Assembly: GCF_034424375.1 (NCBI RefSeq)
Contig: NZ_CP139965.1
Coordinates: forward strand, 4,278,001-4,342,000
Source of the DNA: Paraburkholderia kururiensis
GTDB taxonomy: Bacteria; Pseudomonadota; Gammaproteobacteria; Burkholderiales; Burkholderiaceae
DNA: 64,000 nt
Direction of reading: 5' to 3'
The notes beneath the pieces are model-generated. The model saw nothing but the letters and a program-made list of their open reading frames with translations, had not been told where the DNA came from and did not search any database. The stretch's first letter is position 1; every line of letters starts with the position of its first letter. A program made the position numbers and the translations under genes. Positions 8,685 to 16,809 of the stretch are shown here, one piece after another.

Positions 8685-8915
8685 TCAGTTCGTGCGCCAG
8701 ATATTAAGGCGAACGTAAGTTTCCCACGCTTCGCGCGCCAAAGGCTCCAGCGCATCCAGCGATACGGCGTTCCGACGCTGTACAATCAGCAGCGCATACG
8801 GCTTGGAGAGCGCGCTTGCCTCCTTGCACAAGGTAAGCTCGTCGCCGGAAGAAGGCGTACGGCTGCGCCAGAAGTTGATCGCGGCTTCCAGTTCGTTGAT
8901 CGTGATTTCGGACAT
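8685..8915 (-). CDS. Small conserved Burkholderia protein, DUF3717-like
   Basis: 76 residues starting MSEITINELEAAINFW, soluble, with no signal or membrane segment. It resembles the short DUF3717 family found mainly in Burkholderiaceae (remembered pattern: ELEAAINFWR near the N-terminus, then a conserved ALxxPYAL). Function unknown. The start at 8915 has a CGAGAG site; an in-frame ATG at 8930 would add five residues. It lies convergent to phhB and divergent from the response regulator gene at 9026. Confidence 0.7.
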   Translation of the reverse strand: MSEITINELEAAINFWRSRTPSSGDELTLCKEASALSKPYALLIVQRRNAVSLDALEPLAREAWETYVRLNIWRTN

Positions 8916-9025
8916 GTCTCTCGTGATCATCCCGGCACCGCACGCTGCCCAGCGTGCTTCCTGTGCATCCGCGCGCCGGCGAACCGCGTGCCTACAAGCT
9001 AACCCATTGTAATTGAGCGAATCCC

Positions 9026-9712
9026 ATGCGACTCCTTCTCATCGAAGACGACCGCCCTATCGCACGCGGCATCCAAAGTAGCCTCGAACAAGCCGGCTTC
9101 ACGGTCGACATGGTCCACGATGGCATCTTCGCCGAACAGGCGCTCACACAGAATCGCCACGAACTCGTGATTCTCGATCTGGGCTTGCCCGGCATCGACG
9201 GCATGACGCTGCTCTCGCGCTTCCGTCAGAGCAATCGCCACACGCCCGTGATCGTGCTCACGGCGCGCGACGAACTGAACGATCGCGTTCAAGGCCTGAA
9301 TTCAGGCGCCGACGACTACATGCTCAAGCCCTTCGAGCCCGCCGAACTCGAAGCGCGCATTCGCGCCGTCATGCGCCGCAGCGGTCCGCACGGCGACGTG
9401 CCGCGCCCCGAAGTGTCGCTGGGCGGCGTGCGCCTGTCGGGCGTGGACCGCCGCATCTTCAACGACGACAAGCCGCTCGAACTTTCGCCGCGCGAATTCG
9501 CCGTGCTCGAAATGCTGTTGCTGCGCCACGGCCGCGTGGTCAGCAAGGCCCAGTTGCAGGATCACCTCACGCATTTCGGCGGCGACCTCGGCGACACCGC
9601 GATCGAGGTCTACGTGCACCGCGTGCGCAAGAAGCTCGAAAACTGCCGCGTCGAAATCGTGACGGTGCGCGGCTTCGGCTATCTCCTCCAGGAGATTCGC
9701 CAGGCTTCGTAA
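9026..9712 (+). CDS. OmpR/PhoB-family response regulator (TctD/QseB-like)
   Basis: 228 residues. Receiver domain with acidic pair E7-D8-D9, phosphoacceptor D51 in VILDLGLPG, Thr in VLTARD and the Lys of MLKPFEP; then a winged-helix DNA-binding domain (LSPREFAVLEMLLLRHG ... VYVHRVRKKL). It directly precedes the histidine kinase gene (73 bp), forming a two-component pair. The combination with a 2CSK-type kinase suggests a TctD-like tricarboxylate sensor or a QseB/PmrA-like regulator; no tctCBA transporter is nearby to decide. Confidence 0.9.
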   Translation: MRLLLIEDDRPIARGIQSSLEQAGFTVDMVHDGIFAEQALTQNRHELVILDLGLPGIDGMTLLSRFRQSNRHTPVIVLTARDELNDRVQGLNSGADDYMLKPFEPAELEARIRAVMRRSGPHGDVPRPEVSLGGVRLSGVDRRIFNDDKPLELSPREFAVLEMLLLRHGRVVSKAQLQDHLTHFGGDLGDTAIEVYVHRVRKKLENCRVEIVTVRGFGYLLQEIRQAS

Positions 9713-9785
9713 CGAAGCCGTGTATGCCGCGCGAGCCCCCCTCACCGGCTCGCACGGCACGTCCCATTTTTCGGCAGGTCCGATC

Positions 9786-11297
9786 ATGCCCCACCCGGCC
9801 GCGAACAGTCTGAGGCGCACGCTGCTGCGCCGCCTCGCTGCGCCGCTCTCGCTGCTCGCGCTCATGAGCGGACTCATCGCGTACTGGCTTGCGTGGCAAT
9901 ACACGCAGCACGTCGTGGACCGCTCGCTCGCCGATCTCGCGACCGCCATTTCCAGACAGATCCAGATTGCGGGCCGCGACGCCCCCATCACCGTGCCGCC
10001 GCTCGCGCAGGCCATGTTCTCGGACCCGGTGGAACATCTGGTGTACCGCATCAGCGACGGCACGAGGGAGATCGCCGGCGATCCCTCGCTACCGTTGCGG
10101 GGTACGAACATTACGCGCATGCACTTCGCGTACGTCTTCGAGACGCAGCACAACGGCATTGGCGTGCGCGTGGCGCAGGTGCGGGTGGAACAGCCGCACG
10201 GCAATCCGATCGTGGTGGAAGTGGGCCAACCGGTGCGCCATCGTTTTCGCATCGCCGCGGAGTTTCTCGTGGCGATCATGATGCCGCTGCTGCTGTTGCT
10301 GTTCGCAGGCTGGGCCATTGTCTGGCGCGTGGTGAACCAGCAGCTCAATCCGCTGACCGATCTGGCTGATTCGCTGAACCGGCAGACCCACACGTCGCTC
10401 GAGCCCGTCGACGAAACGTACGTACCCCTTGAGATCCGACCGCTGACGGGCGCGCTCAACGCGCTGCTGGGTCGCCTGAAGACCGCACTCGATGCGCAGC
10501 GCAAGTTCATTGCCGACGCCGCGCATCAATTGCGCACGCCGCTCACGGCCGTGAAGCTGCATGCGGAGCAGGCCGTTGTCTCACGCGACCCGCAACAGGT
10601 GCAGGCTGCGGTGCGCGAGCTACGCGCAGCGGCGGACCGCGCGGTGCGTCTCTCCAACCAGTTGCTGTCGCTTGCACGTGCCGAACCCGGCGAGCAGGCC
10701 GCGCGCTTCGTCAATATCGATTTCGCCGCGCTCGCGTTCGAAACCGGCGCCGAGTGGGTGCCGCGCGCACTCGCCGTGCAGGTGGACCTCGGTTTCCAGC
10801 GACTCGACGACCCGGCGAACGATCATCCGCTACTCGTACGCGGCAACCCTGTGCTGTTGCACGAGGTGGTGGCGAACCTGCTCGACAACGCGTTGAAGTA
10901 CGCACCGCCCGCGCGTCTGGACGGCGGACGCATCACCGTGACGGTGACGCAGCTGCAGACCGACGGCGTGGCGATGGCCGAGATCGCTGTGGAGGACAAT
11001 GGACCGGGCGTACCGAAGACCCAGCAGGCCGACCTGTTCAAGCGCTTCTTCCGCGGCGACGGTCAGAGCGAGTCCGGCGTGGATGGCGGCGCGGGCCTGG
11101 GCCTCGCCATCGTGCACGACATCATGAAGTTGCACCGGGGCACGGTGCACTACGAAGACGCGCCGGAAGGCGGCGCACGCTTCGTCGTTCGCGTACCGCT
11201 GGCGCCGCAGTCGGCTGCCGCGGACAGCAGGCGCGCCACGAACGACCATGGCGCGGACGCAAAAAAATCGGCGCACCAGGCGCCGATCGACATGTAA
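9786..11297 (+). CDS. Membrane sensor histidine kinase (TctE/QseC-like)
   Basis: 503 residues. N-terminal transmembrane helix (APLSLLALMSGLIAYWLA), a periplasmic 2CSK_N-type sensor segment, a second helix around FLVAIMMPLLLLLFAGWAI, HAMP, H-box with phosphoacceptor His near residue 247 (FIADAAHQLRTPLTA), N-box (ANLLDNALKYA) and G-boxes (VEDNGPGVP, GAGLGLAIV). The ATG at 9786 was chosen for family length; an in-frame GTG at 9720 gives 22 extra residues. The last residues (KKSAHQAPIDM) are encoded by the sequence of a terminator for the facing SET gene, so this tail may be incidental. Confidence 0.9.
   Translation: MPHPAANSLRRTLLRRLAAPLSLLALMSGLIAYWLAWQYTQHVVDRSLADLATAISRQIQIAGRDAPITVPPLAQAMFSDPVEHLVYRISDGTREIAGDPSLPLRGTNITRMHFAYVFETQHNGIGVRVAQVRVEQPHGNPIVVEVGQPVRHRFRIAAEFLVAIMMPLLLLLFAGWAIVWRVVNQQLNPLTDLADSLNRQTHTSLEPVDETYVPLEIRPLTGALNALLGRLKTALDAQRKFIADAAHQLRTPLTAVKLHAEQAVVSRDPQQVQAAVRELRAAADRAVRLSNQLLSLARAEPGEQAARFVNIDFAALAFETGAEWVPRALAVQVDLGFQRLDDPANDHPLLVRGNPVLLHEVVANLLDNALKYAPPARLDGGRITVTVTQLQTDGVAMAEIAVEDNGPGVPKTQQADLFKRFFRGDGQSESGVDGGAGLGLAIVHDIMKLHRGTVHYEDAPEGGARFVVRVPLAPQSAAADSRRATNDHGADAKKSAHQAPIDM
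11261..11287 (-). terminator. Intrinsic terminator of the SET gene, inside the end of the histidine kinase gene
   Basis: Read on the minus strand: stem ATCGGCGC, loop CTGGT, stem GCGCCGAT, then seven T (11267-11261). It lies 28 bp past the stop of the SET-domain gene but within the last 12 codons of the facing histidine kinase gene. On the plus strand it has no T-run. Confidence 0.8.
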
Positions 11298-11314
11298 TCC
11301 CACAGGCTGCTGCC

Positions 11315-11818
11315 TTACTTCTTTTTCTTCTTCGCAGACTTGCCCTCGCCCTTGCCGCCCTTCTTCGTCTTTTCGGGCGGCGCGAGCATCGTGCCGCGGC
11401 ACTTGCGGGCGCCGCATCGGCATTCGTACTCGCGCTGAAGCTTCTTCGTCTGACGCGCGTCGATGACGAGGCCGTAGTCATAGAACAGCTCTTCGCCCGC
11501 GGCGATGTCGCGCAGCGCTTCGATGTAGACGTGCCCGTCGATCTCTTCGGCCTCGCAGTTCGGCGCGCACGAATGATTGATCCAGCGCGCGCTGTTGCCG
11601 TTCACCTTGCCGTCGATCACGTCGCCGCTTTCCAGCGCGAAATAGAACGTGTGATTCGGTTCCGCCGGATTGTGCGGATGGCGCCGCAAGGCTTCCTTCC
11701 ACGAGATCCGTTCGCCCTTGTATTCGATCAGGCGCTCGCCGGCTGCAATCGGTTCGAGGGCGAACACCCCTTTGCCGTGCACACCCGACTGGCGCACGGC
11801 GAACCTGCGTGAACTCAT
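11315..11818 (-). CDS. SET-domain protein-lysine methyltransferase
   Basis: 167 residues. The SET domain fills residues 4-145: GKGVFALEPIAAGERLIEYKG, the SAM/active-site motif RWINHSCAPNCE, and EELFYDYG, followed by a post-SET cysteine cluster (ECRCGARKCRG). SET enzymes transfer methyl from SAM to protein lysines; the bacterial substrate is unknown here. After the post-SET Cys cluster comes a lysine-rich tail (PEKTKKGGKGEGKSAKKKKK) that may bind nucleic acid or act as an automethylation site. The start at 11818 has an AAGGAT site; upstream frame to 11926 is non-coding in character. Convergent with the histidine kinase. Confidence 0.88.
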   Translation of the reverse strand: MSSRRFAVRQSGVHGKGVFALEPIAAGERLIEYKGERISWKEALRRHPHNPAEPNHTFYFALESGDVIDGKVNGNSARWINHSCAPNCEAEEIDGHVYIEALRDIAAGEELFYDYGLVIDARQTKKLQREYECRCGARKCRGTMLAPPEKTKKGGKGEGKSAKKKKK

Positions 11819-11922
11819 TGAATGAATCCTTGTGAAGAACGGGAAGTGAACATTCCGGCGGCAAACCTCGCGTGAGCCGCTGCCGGCGCGCGATATGCCG
11901 CGGCATTTCTCGGAAGCGAATA

Positions 11923-11955
11923 GCAAACGCGGCGCCCCCGAGGCGCCGCGTCATT
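11923..11955 (-). terminator. Likely terminator after the Old Yellow Enzyme gene
   Basis: Perfect 10-bp repeat ACGCGGCGCC / GGCGCCGCGT with a 5-nt loop (11927-11951), within a longer imperfect stem (GCGAAT...ATTCGC). The T-run on the minus strand is short (GTTTGCT), so termination is plausible but not certain. Confidence 0.5.
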
Positions 11956-12076
11956 CGCTGTAGCGCACATCGCGCCACAAACGGCATCGTACACGCTTGA
12001 TATGGATTCGTTCAACCTGCCAAATAGCGGGCGACTCGTATGATGCACTCGTTGCCTGCTCGCCAACGGCTCGCGA

Positions 12077-13189
12077 CTAACGTTGGCCGAACGAAATATC
12101 GCCGAACAACGCCTTTTGCTCGCGCGGCTGCGAGCGCCAGTATTGCGGCGGCGCCTGCACGGTGGCGCCCAGTTGTGCCGCCGCGTGCCAGGGCCAGCGC
12201 GGATCGTAGAGCATGGCGCGCGCCATGGCGACGAGATCCGCATCGCCTTCTTCGACGAGGCGATCGGCGTGCTGCGCATCGGTAATCAGCCCGACGGCAA
12301 TGGTGGTCATGCCCGTCACTTTCTTGACTTCGCGCGCAAACGGCACCTGGTAGCCCGGTTCGAGCGGGATCTTCTGCAACGGCGAGACGCCGCCCGACGA
12401 TACGTCGATCCAGTCCGCGCCGCGGCGCTTCAACTCGTGGGCAAAGGCGATGGTGTCTTCGAGCGTCCAGCCGCCTTCCACCCAATCGGTGGCGGACACG
12501 CGCACGCCGACCGGCCTGTCGGCCGGAAACTGCGCGCGCACGATGTCGAAGATTTCGAGCGGGAAACGCATGCGGTTCTCGCGCGAGCCGCCGTATTCGT
12601 CGGTACGCTGATTGGCGAGCGGCGAGAGGAACTGGTGCAGCAGATAGCCGTGCGCCGCGTGCACTTCGATGGCGTCGATGCCGAGCCGTGCCGCACGCCG
12701 CGTGGATGCCGCGAACGCCTCGCGCACGCGCGCGAGACCCGCGGCATCGAGTGCAAGCGGCGGCGCTTCGCTTTCCTTGTGCGGAACCGGCGACGGCGCG
12801 TGCGGCTGCCAGCCGCCTTCAGCCACCGGAATCAACTGACCGCCTTCCCACGGCACATGGCTCGAGGCCTTGCGCCCCGCGTGCGAAAGCTGCATCGCGA
12901 CGCGAATGGGCGAATGCTTGCGGATGGCTGCGAGCACGGGCTTCAGTGCTGCTTCGGTGACGTCGTCCCACAAGCCCAGATCGGCGGGCGTAATGCGTCC
13001 GTCCGGTTCGACCGCAGTCGCTTCGATGCACAGCATGCCGGCACCGGAGAGCGCCAGTTGCCCGAGATGAATCATGTGCCATGCGGTCGCTTCGCCACGT
13101 TCCGCGGAGTATTGGCACATCGGCGAAACGACGATGCGATTCGGAAGCGTCACGCCACGCAGCGTGATGGGAGTGAACAGCGCGCTCAT
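12077..13189 (-). CDS. NADH:flavin oxidoreductase, Old Yellow Enzyme family (YqjM/NamA-like)
   Basis: FMN-dependent ene-reductase of 370 residues that reduces activated C=C bonds of enones, nitro-olefins or quinones with NAD(P)H. TIM-barrel motifs visible: LPNRIVVSPMCQYSA (with the Cys that tunes the flavin in YqjM-type enzymes), AMQLSHAGRKA, the catalytic HAAHGYLLHQFLSPLANQRTD, SRENRMRFPLEI, and the C-terminal phosphate-binding DLVAMARAMLYDP. No signal peptide; cytoplasmic. It stands alone between the SET gene and an amidotransferase gene. The physiological substrate is unknown; detoxification of electrophiles is the usual inference. Confidence 0.92.
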   Translation of the reverse strand: MSALFTPITLRGVTLPNRIVVSPMCQYSAERGEATAWHMIHLGQLALSGAGMLCIEATAVEPDGRITPADLGLWDDVTEAALKPVLAAIRKHSPIRVAMQLSHAGRKASSHVPWEGGQLIPVAEGGWQPHAPSPVPHKESEAPPLALDAAGLARVREAFAASTRRAARLGIDAIEVHAAHGYLLHQFLSPLANQRTDEYGGSRENRMRFPLEIFDIVRAQFPADRPVGVRVSATDWVEGGWTLEDTIAFAHELKRRGADWIDVSSGGVSPLQKIPLEPGYQVPFAREVKKVTGMTTIAVGLITDAQHADRLVEEGDADLVAMARAMLYDPRWPWHAAAQLGATVQAPPQYWRSQPREQKALFGDISFGQR

Positions 13190-13353
13190 GGACTCTCTCG
13201 TCAGACGATGACAGGAGCGGTCGAGAATAGCATGGGGGTTTTATCGGTGCAGGCAGGCTGCACGACGCGCGGCTTGGGGCACGCGGCGCGAATGAACCAG
13301 GCGGGCGCGTCGGCCTTTCGGACCGACGTCGGTTCACATGTCGCGGCTTCGCT

Positions 13354-14085
13354 TCAACTCTTCGCTTTGGCGCTCATCGTGGCGTCCACCTCATCGAGCC
13401 ACTCGCCGAACATCTGGCGCGCGGCTTCTTCGAGGCGCGGACCGAAGCGCGCCGTATCGGCACGCAACGGGTTGACGTCGATGCCATGTGTCGCGAGTTC
13501 GCCGGCATAGCCGACGAGCCAGGGCTCGAACCGGTCCGTGCGAATTTCGGGATGGCATTGGAGGCCCAGCACGTGGTCGCCCCACACAAATGCCTGATTC
13601 TCACAGGCCGGCGTCGACGCAAGCCGCGTGGCGCCTTGCGGCAGATCGAACGTGTCGCCGTGCCAGTGAAGCATCGAGGTATGGGCGCCGTCGAGATGAC
13701 GAAGCGGTGAGGCGCGGCCCGCGTCGGTGAGCGTGAGCGGCGTCCAACCGAGTTCGGTGTGGCTTGCCGGATAGACGCGCGCGCCGAGCACGCGCGCGAT
13801 CAACTGCGCGCCCAGACAGATGCCGAGCGTGGGTAGCCCGGCCGCAATGCGCTTTTCGATCATCGCGGCGAGCGGCGCGAGCGTGGGGTAATGCGCATCG
13901 TCGCAGGCGTTGATGGGGCCGCCCAGTATCACCATCAGCGACGACGTGACGGGATTCGGCGCCTCGATGCGCGCAAACCCCACGTCGAGATAGCGCACGA
14001 GACGCCCGCGGTCCCCGAGCACGAGTTCGAGACTGCCCAGATCCTCGAAGTACACATGGCGAACAGCCAACACTTCGCGATTCAT
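13354..14085 (-). CDS. Class I glutamine amidotransferase-like protein
   Basis: 243 residues with the GATase1 triad: Cys in GICLGAQLIARVLG, His-Pro-Glu in LGLQCHPEIR. It is a stand-alone amidotransferase domain like those annotated as GMP-synthase-like or gamma-glutamyl hydrolase-type (YfeJ/GuaA N-domain-like). Glutamine hydrolysis is supported by the motifs; the ammonia acceptor is unknown because there is no fused or adjacent synthase. Start at 14085 (MNREVLAVRHVYFEDLG) fits the family. It lies downstream of the MarR gene in the same orientation, 173 bp away. Confidence 0.82.
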   Translation of the reverse strand: MNREVLAVRHVYFEDLGSLELVLGDRGRLVRYLDVGFARIEAPNPVTSSLMVILGGPINACDDAHYPTLAPLAAMIEKRIAAGLPTLGICLGAQLIARVLGARVYPASHTELGWTPLTLTDAGRASPLRHLDGAHTSMLHWHGDTFDLPQGATRLASTPACENQAFVWGDHVLGLQCHPEIRTDRFEPWLVGYAGELATHGIDVNPLRADTARFGPRLEEAARQMFGEWLDEVDATMSAKAKS

Positions 14086-14258
14086 CGCCGCTTCCCCGCT
14101 TCACGTTCACATAGGCGTGCGACACATCGCACACCTCGATTGGGTAAAACATGGGCAAAACGCGCGCAAAGCGCGGCGCACCAGGCAGGGGCGGCGGCTC
14201 ACGTCCCAAGACAGCAGTGAAGCGCCACAGACGGGCAGTTCCGTTTCCGGCGGGCGCT

Positions 14259-14903
14259 TCAGCCTTGCTGCGCGAAGATCTTCCAGATCTTCTTCTGCGT
14301 GCCAGCGTCGGCTTCCTGATACGCGCCGCAGTCCAGCCGCAGATCCGTATCGACCAGTGTCAGGTCGAGCGCGCCGCAACGGTGCGGCGTCTTCTTCGGA
14401 TTCCTGCTCGCTTCAAGGTGCTCGCACGTCAGGCACATGCGGTGTGCCGGAATGTGCGCCTGCACTTCGAGCTGGCGGATGGTCTTGAGCAGCGTGCGAT
14501 AGAACGTGATCTGTTCGTCGTCGCGCAGCGTGCTCACTGCCTTTGCGAGGAAGTCCGGCCATTGCGCCGCGCGTTTGGCCGCCGTGCGGCCGCGGGTGGT
14601 AAGGCGTACGGCCAGCGCACGGCCGTCGTCCAGCGCACGGCGCTTTTCGACAAGGCCCTTGTTTTCGAGCGTGCTCACTGCGTCGCTCGTCGTCGCGGCG
14701 GTGAGCGCGGTTTCGCGCGCAATCTCGCCGAGCCGCATCGGGCCCTTACGCTGCATCAGCAAAACGAGAATCTCGCCTTGCGTGGGGGTCAACCCCGCTC
14801 CTTCTGCCCATTCCCATGCCTGACTCCGCATGGCCGTACTCAGCCGCAACAGGCTGTGCGTCACACGCCCGGTCGGCTGTTCTCCGTAAACGCCTTCGCT
14901 CAT
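14259..14903 (-). CDS. MarR-family regulator with a C-terminal four-cysteine domain
   Basis: 214 residues. Residues 12-150 form a MarR winged-helix fold (GLTPTQGEILVLLM, LTAATTSDAVSTLENKGLVEKRR, DDGRALAVRLT). About 60 extra C-terminal residues carry C157-x2-C160-x15-C176-x15-C192, with His154 and His175 next to the cysteines. That spacing suggests a bound metal or iron-sulfur cluster, or a redox switch; this is inference. Its target is unknown. It sits next to the long non-coding region that contains origin module A, and reads away from it. Confidence 0.82.
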   Translation of the reverse strand: MSEGVYGEQPTGRVTHSLLRLSTAMRSQAWEWAEGAGLTPTQGEILVLLMQRKGPMRLGEIARETALTAATTSDAVSTLENKGLVEKRRALDDGRALAVRLTTRGRTAAKRAAQWPDFLAKAVSTLRDDEQITFYRTLLKTIRQLEVQAHIPAHRMCLTCEHLEASRNPKKTPHRCGALDLTLVDTDLRLDCGAYQEADAGTQKKIWKIFAQQG

Positions 14904-15565
14904 AGTCTTTCGCTGGTTATTGACAGCTCGCGCTGTATCGTCGGCCGCCAGTCACGCCGGCAACCTGTGGGGAAGGACGGCCTCATCGGGATACTGTCCC
15001 GTCTTCCCGTCCCGGAAACGTCATCTCAAAAATGTCCCGCTCCGTGCACCGTTCGCCAGGTGGCAATGCGCCGTGCCTCGGGGCCGCGCGAGCCATCTGC
15101 TTACGCGTGTGGGGCTTGCCGCGACCGTTCACACTGCGGCAAAGCGACATTCTATGCGAGAGCGCCGAATCGCACAGCTAAGTTATCCCAAGCAGGGTGT
15201 GGATAATGCGTTGAAACGACCGGGATTGCGTGTGTGCGGTTTCTTGATAAAGCGCGCGACCGATTGGCGCGCGTCGAAGTTATCCCACTTTTTCGCCGCC
15301 TGCGCAGTGCCAATCCATCCGCTTGTCATTTGCGCAGGTCTATGACTTTGCGGCGAAATGTTCGGTTATCCACAGGCGAGCGCAATGCTTGTTAACTACT
15401 ACGATGTTTGTATACGTAAACATTTGAAATCATAAGAAGCCACGACGGACGAAAATTTTTTTCGACAACCGAAAATGACGCATGCGTGACGCGTTCAGGT
15501 TCGCGCTGCTTACTGTTTCTTTTCGGATTTTTCGTCCGCGTGGCCTGTCTCTTCACACCACCGCG
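14904..15565. other. Long non-coding region A (662 bp) between ybdK and the MarR gene
   Basis: No convincing gene on either strand. The right-hand part holds the origin-like module listed separately. An A/T-rich run (GAAAATTTTTTTCG near 15450) and the palindrome ACGCATGCGT (about 15478-15487) follow it. The promoter of the leftward MarR gene should lie at the left edge. Confidence 0.7.
15183..15440 (+). other. Origin-like module A: DnaA boxes plus DnaA-trio-like unwinding element
   Basis: Read rightward: degenerate TTATCCCAA (15183-15191), perfect TGTGGATAA (15198-15206), degenerate TTATCCCAC (15280-15288), perfect TTATCCACA (15366-15374), 12 nt, then GCTTGTTAACT followed by CTACTACGATG (15387-15406) and an AT-rich part with GTATAC and TAAACAT (to about 15440). 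A perfect DnaA box followed by a short spacer and repeated CTA-type triplets is the arrangement known for bacterial unwinding elements (DnaA-trios). The same module occurs inverted at 18.6-18.9 kb. Confidence 0.7.
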
Positions 15566-16681
15566 TCACTCGCGCCAGCGCAGACACTGCTGGCGAACCG
15601 CCTCGTGCAGCGACTTCTCCTGCGCGACCACGCCGCGCAACCACGTGGCATCGTTCACCTGGCTGCGCGCGATCATGCCGATCTCGGCGAGCGCATGGCC
15701 GGAACCGAGCACGTCGGCATGCGGCGCGATGCGCTCGAGCGTTTCGATGATGTCTTCCGAAATCGTGCGGCGCTCGCCCGTCTGCGGATTAATGCAGCTG
15801 CCCGCCAGTCCGAAGCGGCAGGCCTCGAAACGGTTGAACGTGTAGACGAGATAGTCGTCTTCCTTCGGCGTGATCGGCTTGTCCAAAAGCAGATGGCGCG
15901 CGAGCGTCTGGATGTAGCACGCGATCGCCGCGGCGCGGTCCACCGAAAGCGGCGTGTCCATGACGCGAACTTCGATCGTGCCGAAGCCGGGCTTCGGCCG
16001 GATGTCCCAGTAGAAGTCTTTCATGCTGTTGACCACGCCCGTGTGGACCATCTTCGAAAAATATTCTTCGAAGCTGTCCCACGTGAGCACGAATGGGGCG
16101 CGGCCCGAGAGCGGAAACGCGAACACGGAGTTGAGCCGGGCCGAATGAAAACCGGTGTCCACGCCCTGCACGTAAGGCGACGAAGCCGACAGCGCGATGA
16201 AATGCGGAATGAAGCGCGACATGGAGTGCAGCAGGAAGAGCGCGCTGTCCGCATCCGGGCAGCCGATGTGCACGTGCTGGCCGAACACCGTGAACTGCTT
16301 GGCGAGATAGCCGTAAAGCTCGGAGAGGTACTGAAAACGCGGCGAATCGACGATGCGCCGCTCGCTCCATTGCTGGAACGCGTGCGTGCCGCCGCCGCAG
16401 AGACCCACGTTGAGCCGGTCCGCCGCGGCGACGAGCGTGTCGCGAATCTCGCGCAGATCGCCGAGCGCCTGCTCGTGCGAAGTGCAGATGCCCGTGGAGA
16501 GCTCGATCATGCTCTCGGTAATTTCGGGCGTGATGTTGCCCGGAATCTTCTGGTCCTTGATGAGCCGCAGCAGGTCGGTGCCGGCTTTGGTCAGATCATA
16601 GTCATGGGTGTTGACGATCTGCATCTCGAGTTCAATGCCGAACGTGAACGGCTTCGAATCGACAAAAGTTTCAAGTGACAT
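15566..16681 (-). CDS. ybdK: YbdK-type carboxylate-amine ligase (glutamate-cysteine ligase 2 family)
   Basis: 371 residues of the GCS2 family: opens MSLETFVDSKPFTFGIELEMQIV, with ELSTGICTSHEQALGDL, QHVHIGCPD and GTIEVRVMDTPLSV, the ATP/Mg-binding strands shared with glutamate-cysteine ligases. YbdK proteins have only weak gamma-glutamylcysteine activity in vitro and their real product is uncertain. A genuine class I gshA lies at 41.4-43.0 kb, so this is not the main glutathione gene. It is flanked by non-coding region A on one side and the antiporter gene on the other, i.e. between the two origin-like modules. Confidence 0.87.
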   Translation of the reverse strand: MSLETFVDSKPFTFGIELEMQIVNTHDYDLTKAGTDLLRLIKDQKIPGNITPEITESMIELSTGICTSHEQALGDLREIRDTLVAAADRLNVGLCGGGTHAFQQWSERRIVDSPRFQYLSELYGYLAKQFTVFGQHVHIGCPDADSALFLLHSMSRFIPHFIALSASSPYVQGVDTGFHSARLNSVFAFPLSGRAPFVLTWDSFEEYFSKMVHTGVVNSMKDFYWDIRPKPGFGTIEVRVMDTPLSVDRAAAIACYIQTLARHLLLDKPITPKEDDYLVYTFNRFEACRFGLAGSCINPQTGERRTISEDIIETLERIAPHADVLGSGHALAEIGMIARSQVNDATWLRGVVAQEKSLHEAVRQQCLRWRE

Positions 16682-16775
16682 GGCATTTCCGCTTCAACCG
16701 CGCATGCCCGACCGGCACTCATCCGCACCAACCGGCACGCCTGCGCGGCGTTGGGTTTCGACAGGTGATGCTGAC

Positions 16776-16800
16776 GGTCACGCCGCACTGCGGCGTGACC
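16776..16800. terminator. Hairpin after the Kef-type antiporter gene
   Basis: Perfect 12-bp inverted repeat GGTCACGCCGCA / TGCGGCGTGACC separated by one base, starting 9 bp past the antiporter stop. No T-run, so it is at best a weak or Rho-assisted terminator, or an mRNA 3'-end stabiliser ahead of ybdK. Confidence 0.45.
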
Positions 16801-16809
16801 ACGGAAAAC

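Noticed and set aside
16776..16800. Operator for the antiporter gene
   Set aside because: The perfect hairpin lies after the antiporter stop rather than near its promoter, so a transcript-end role is more likely.
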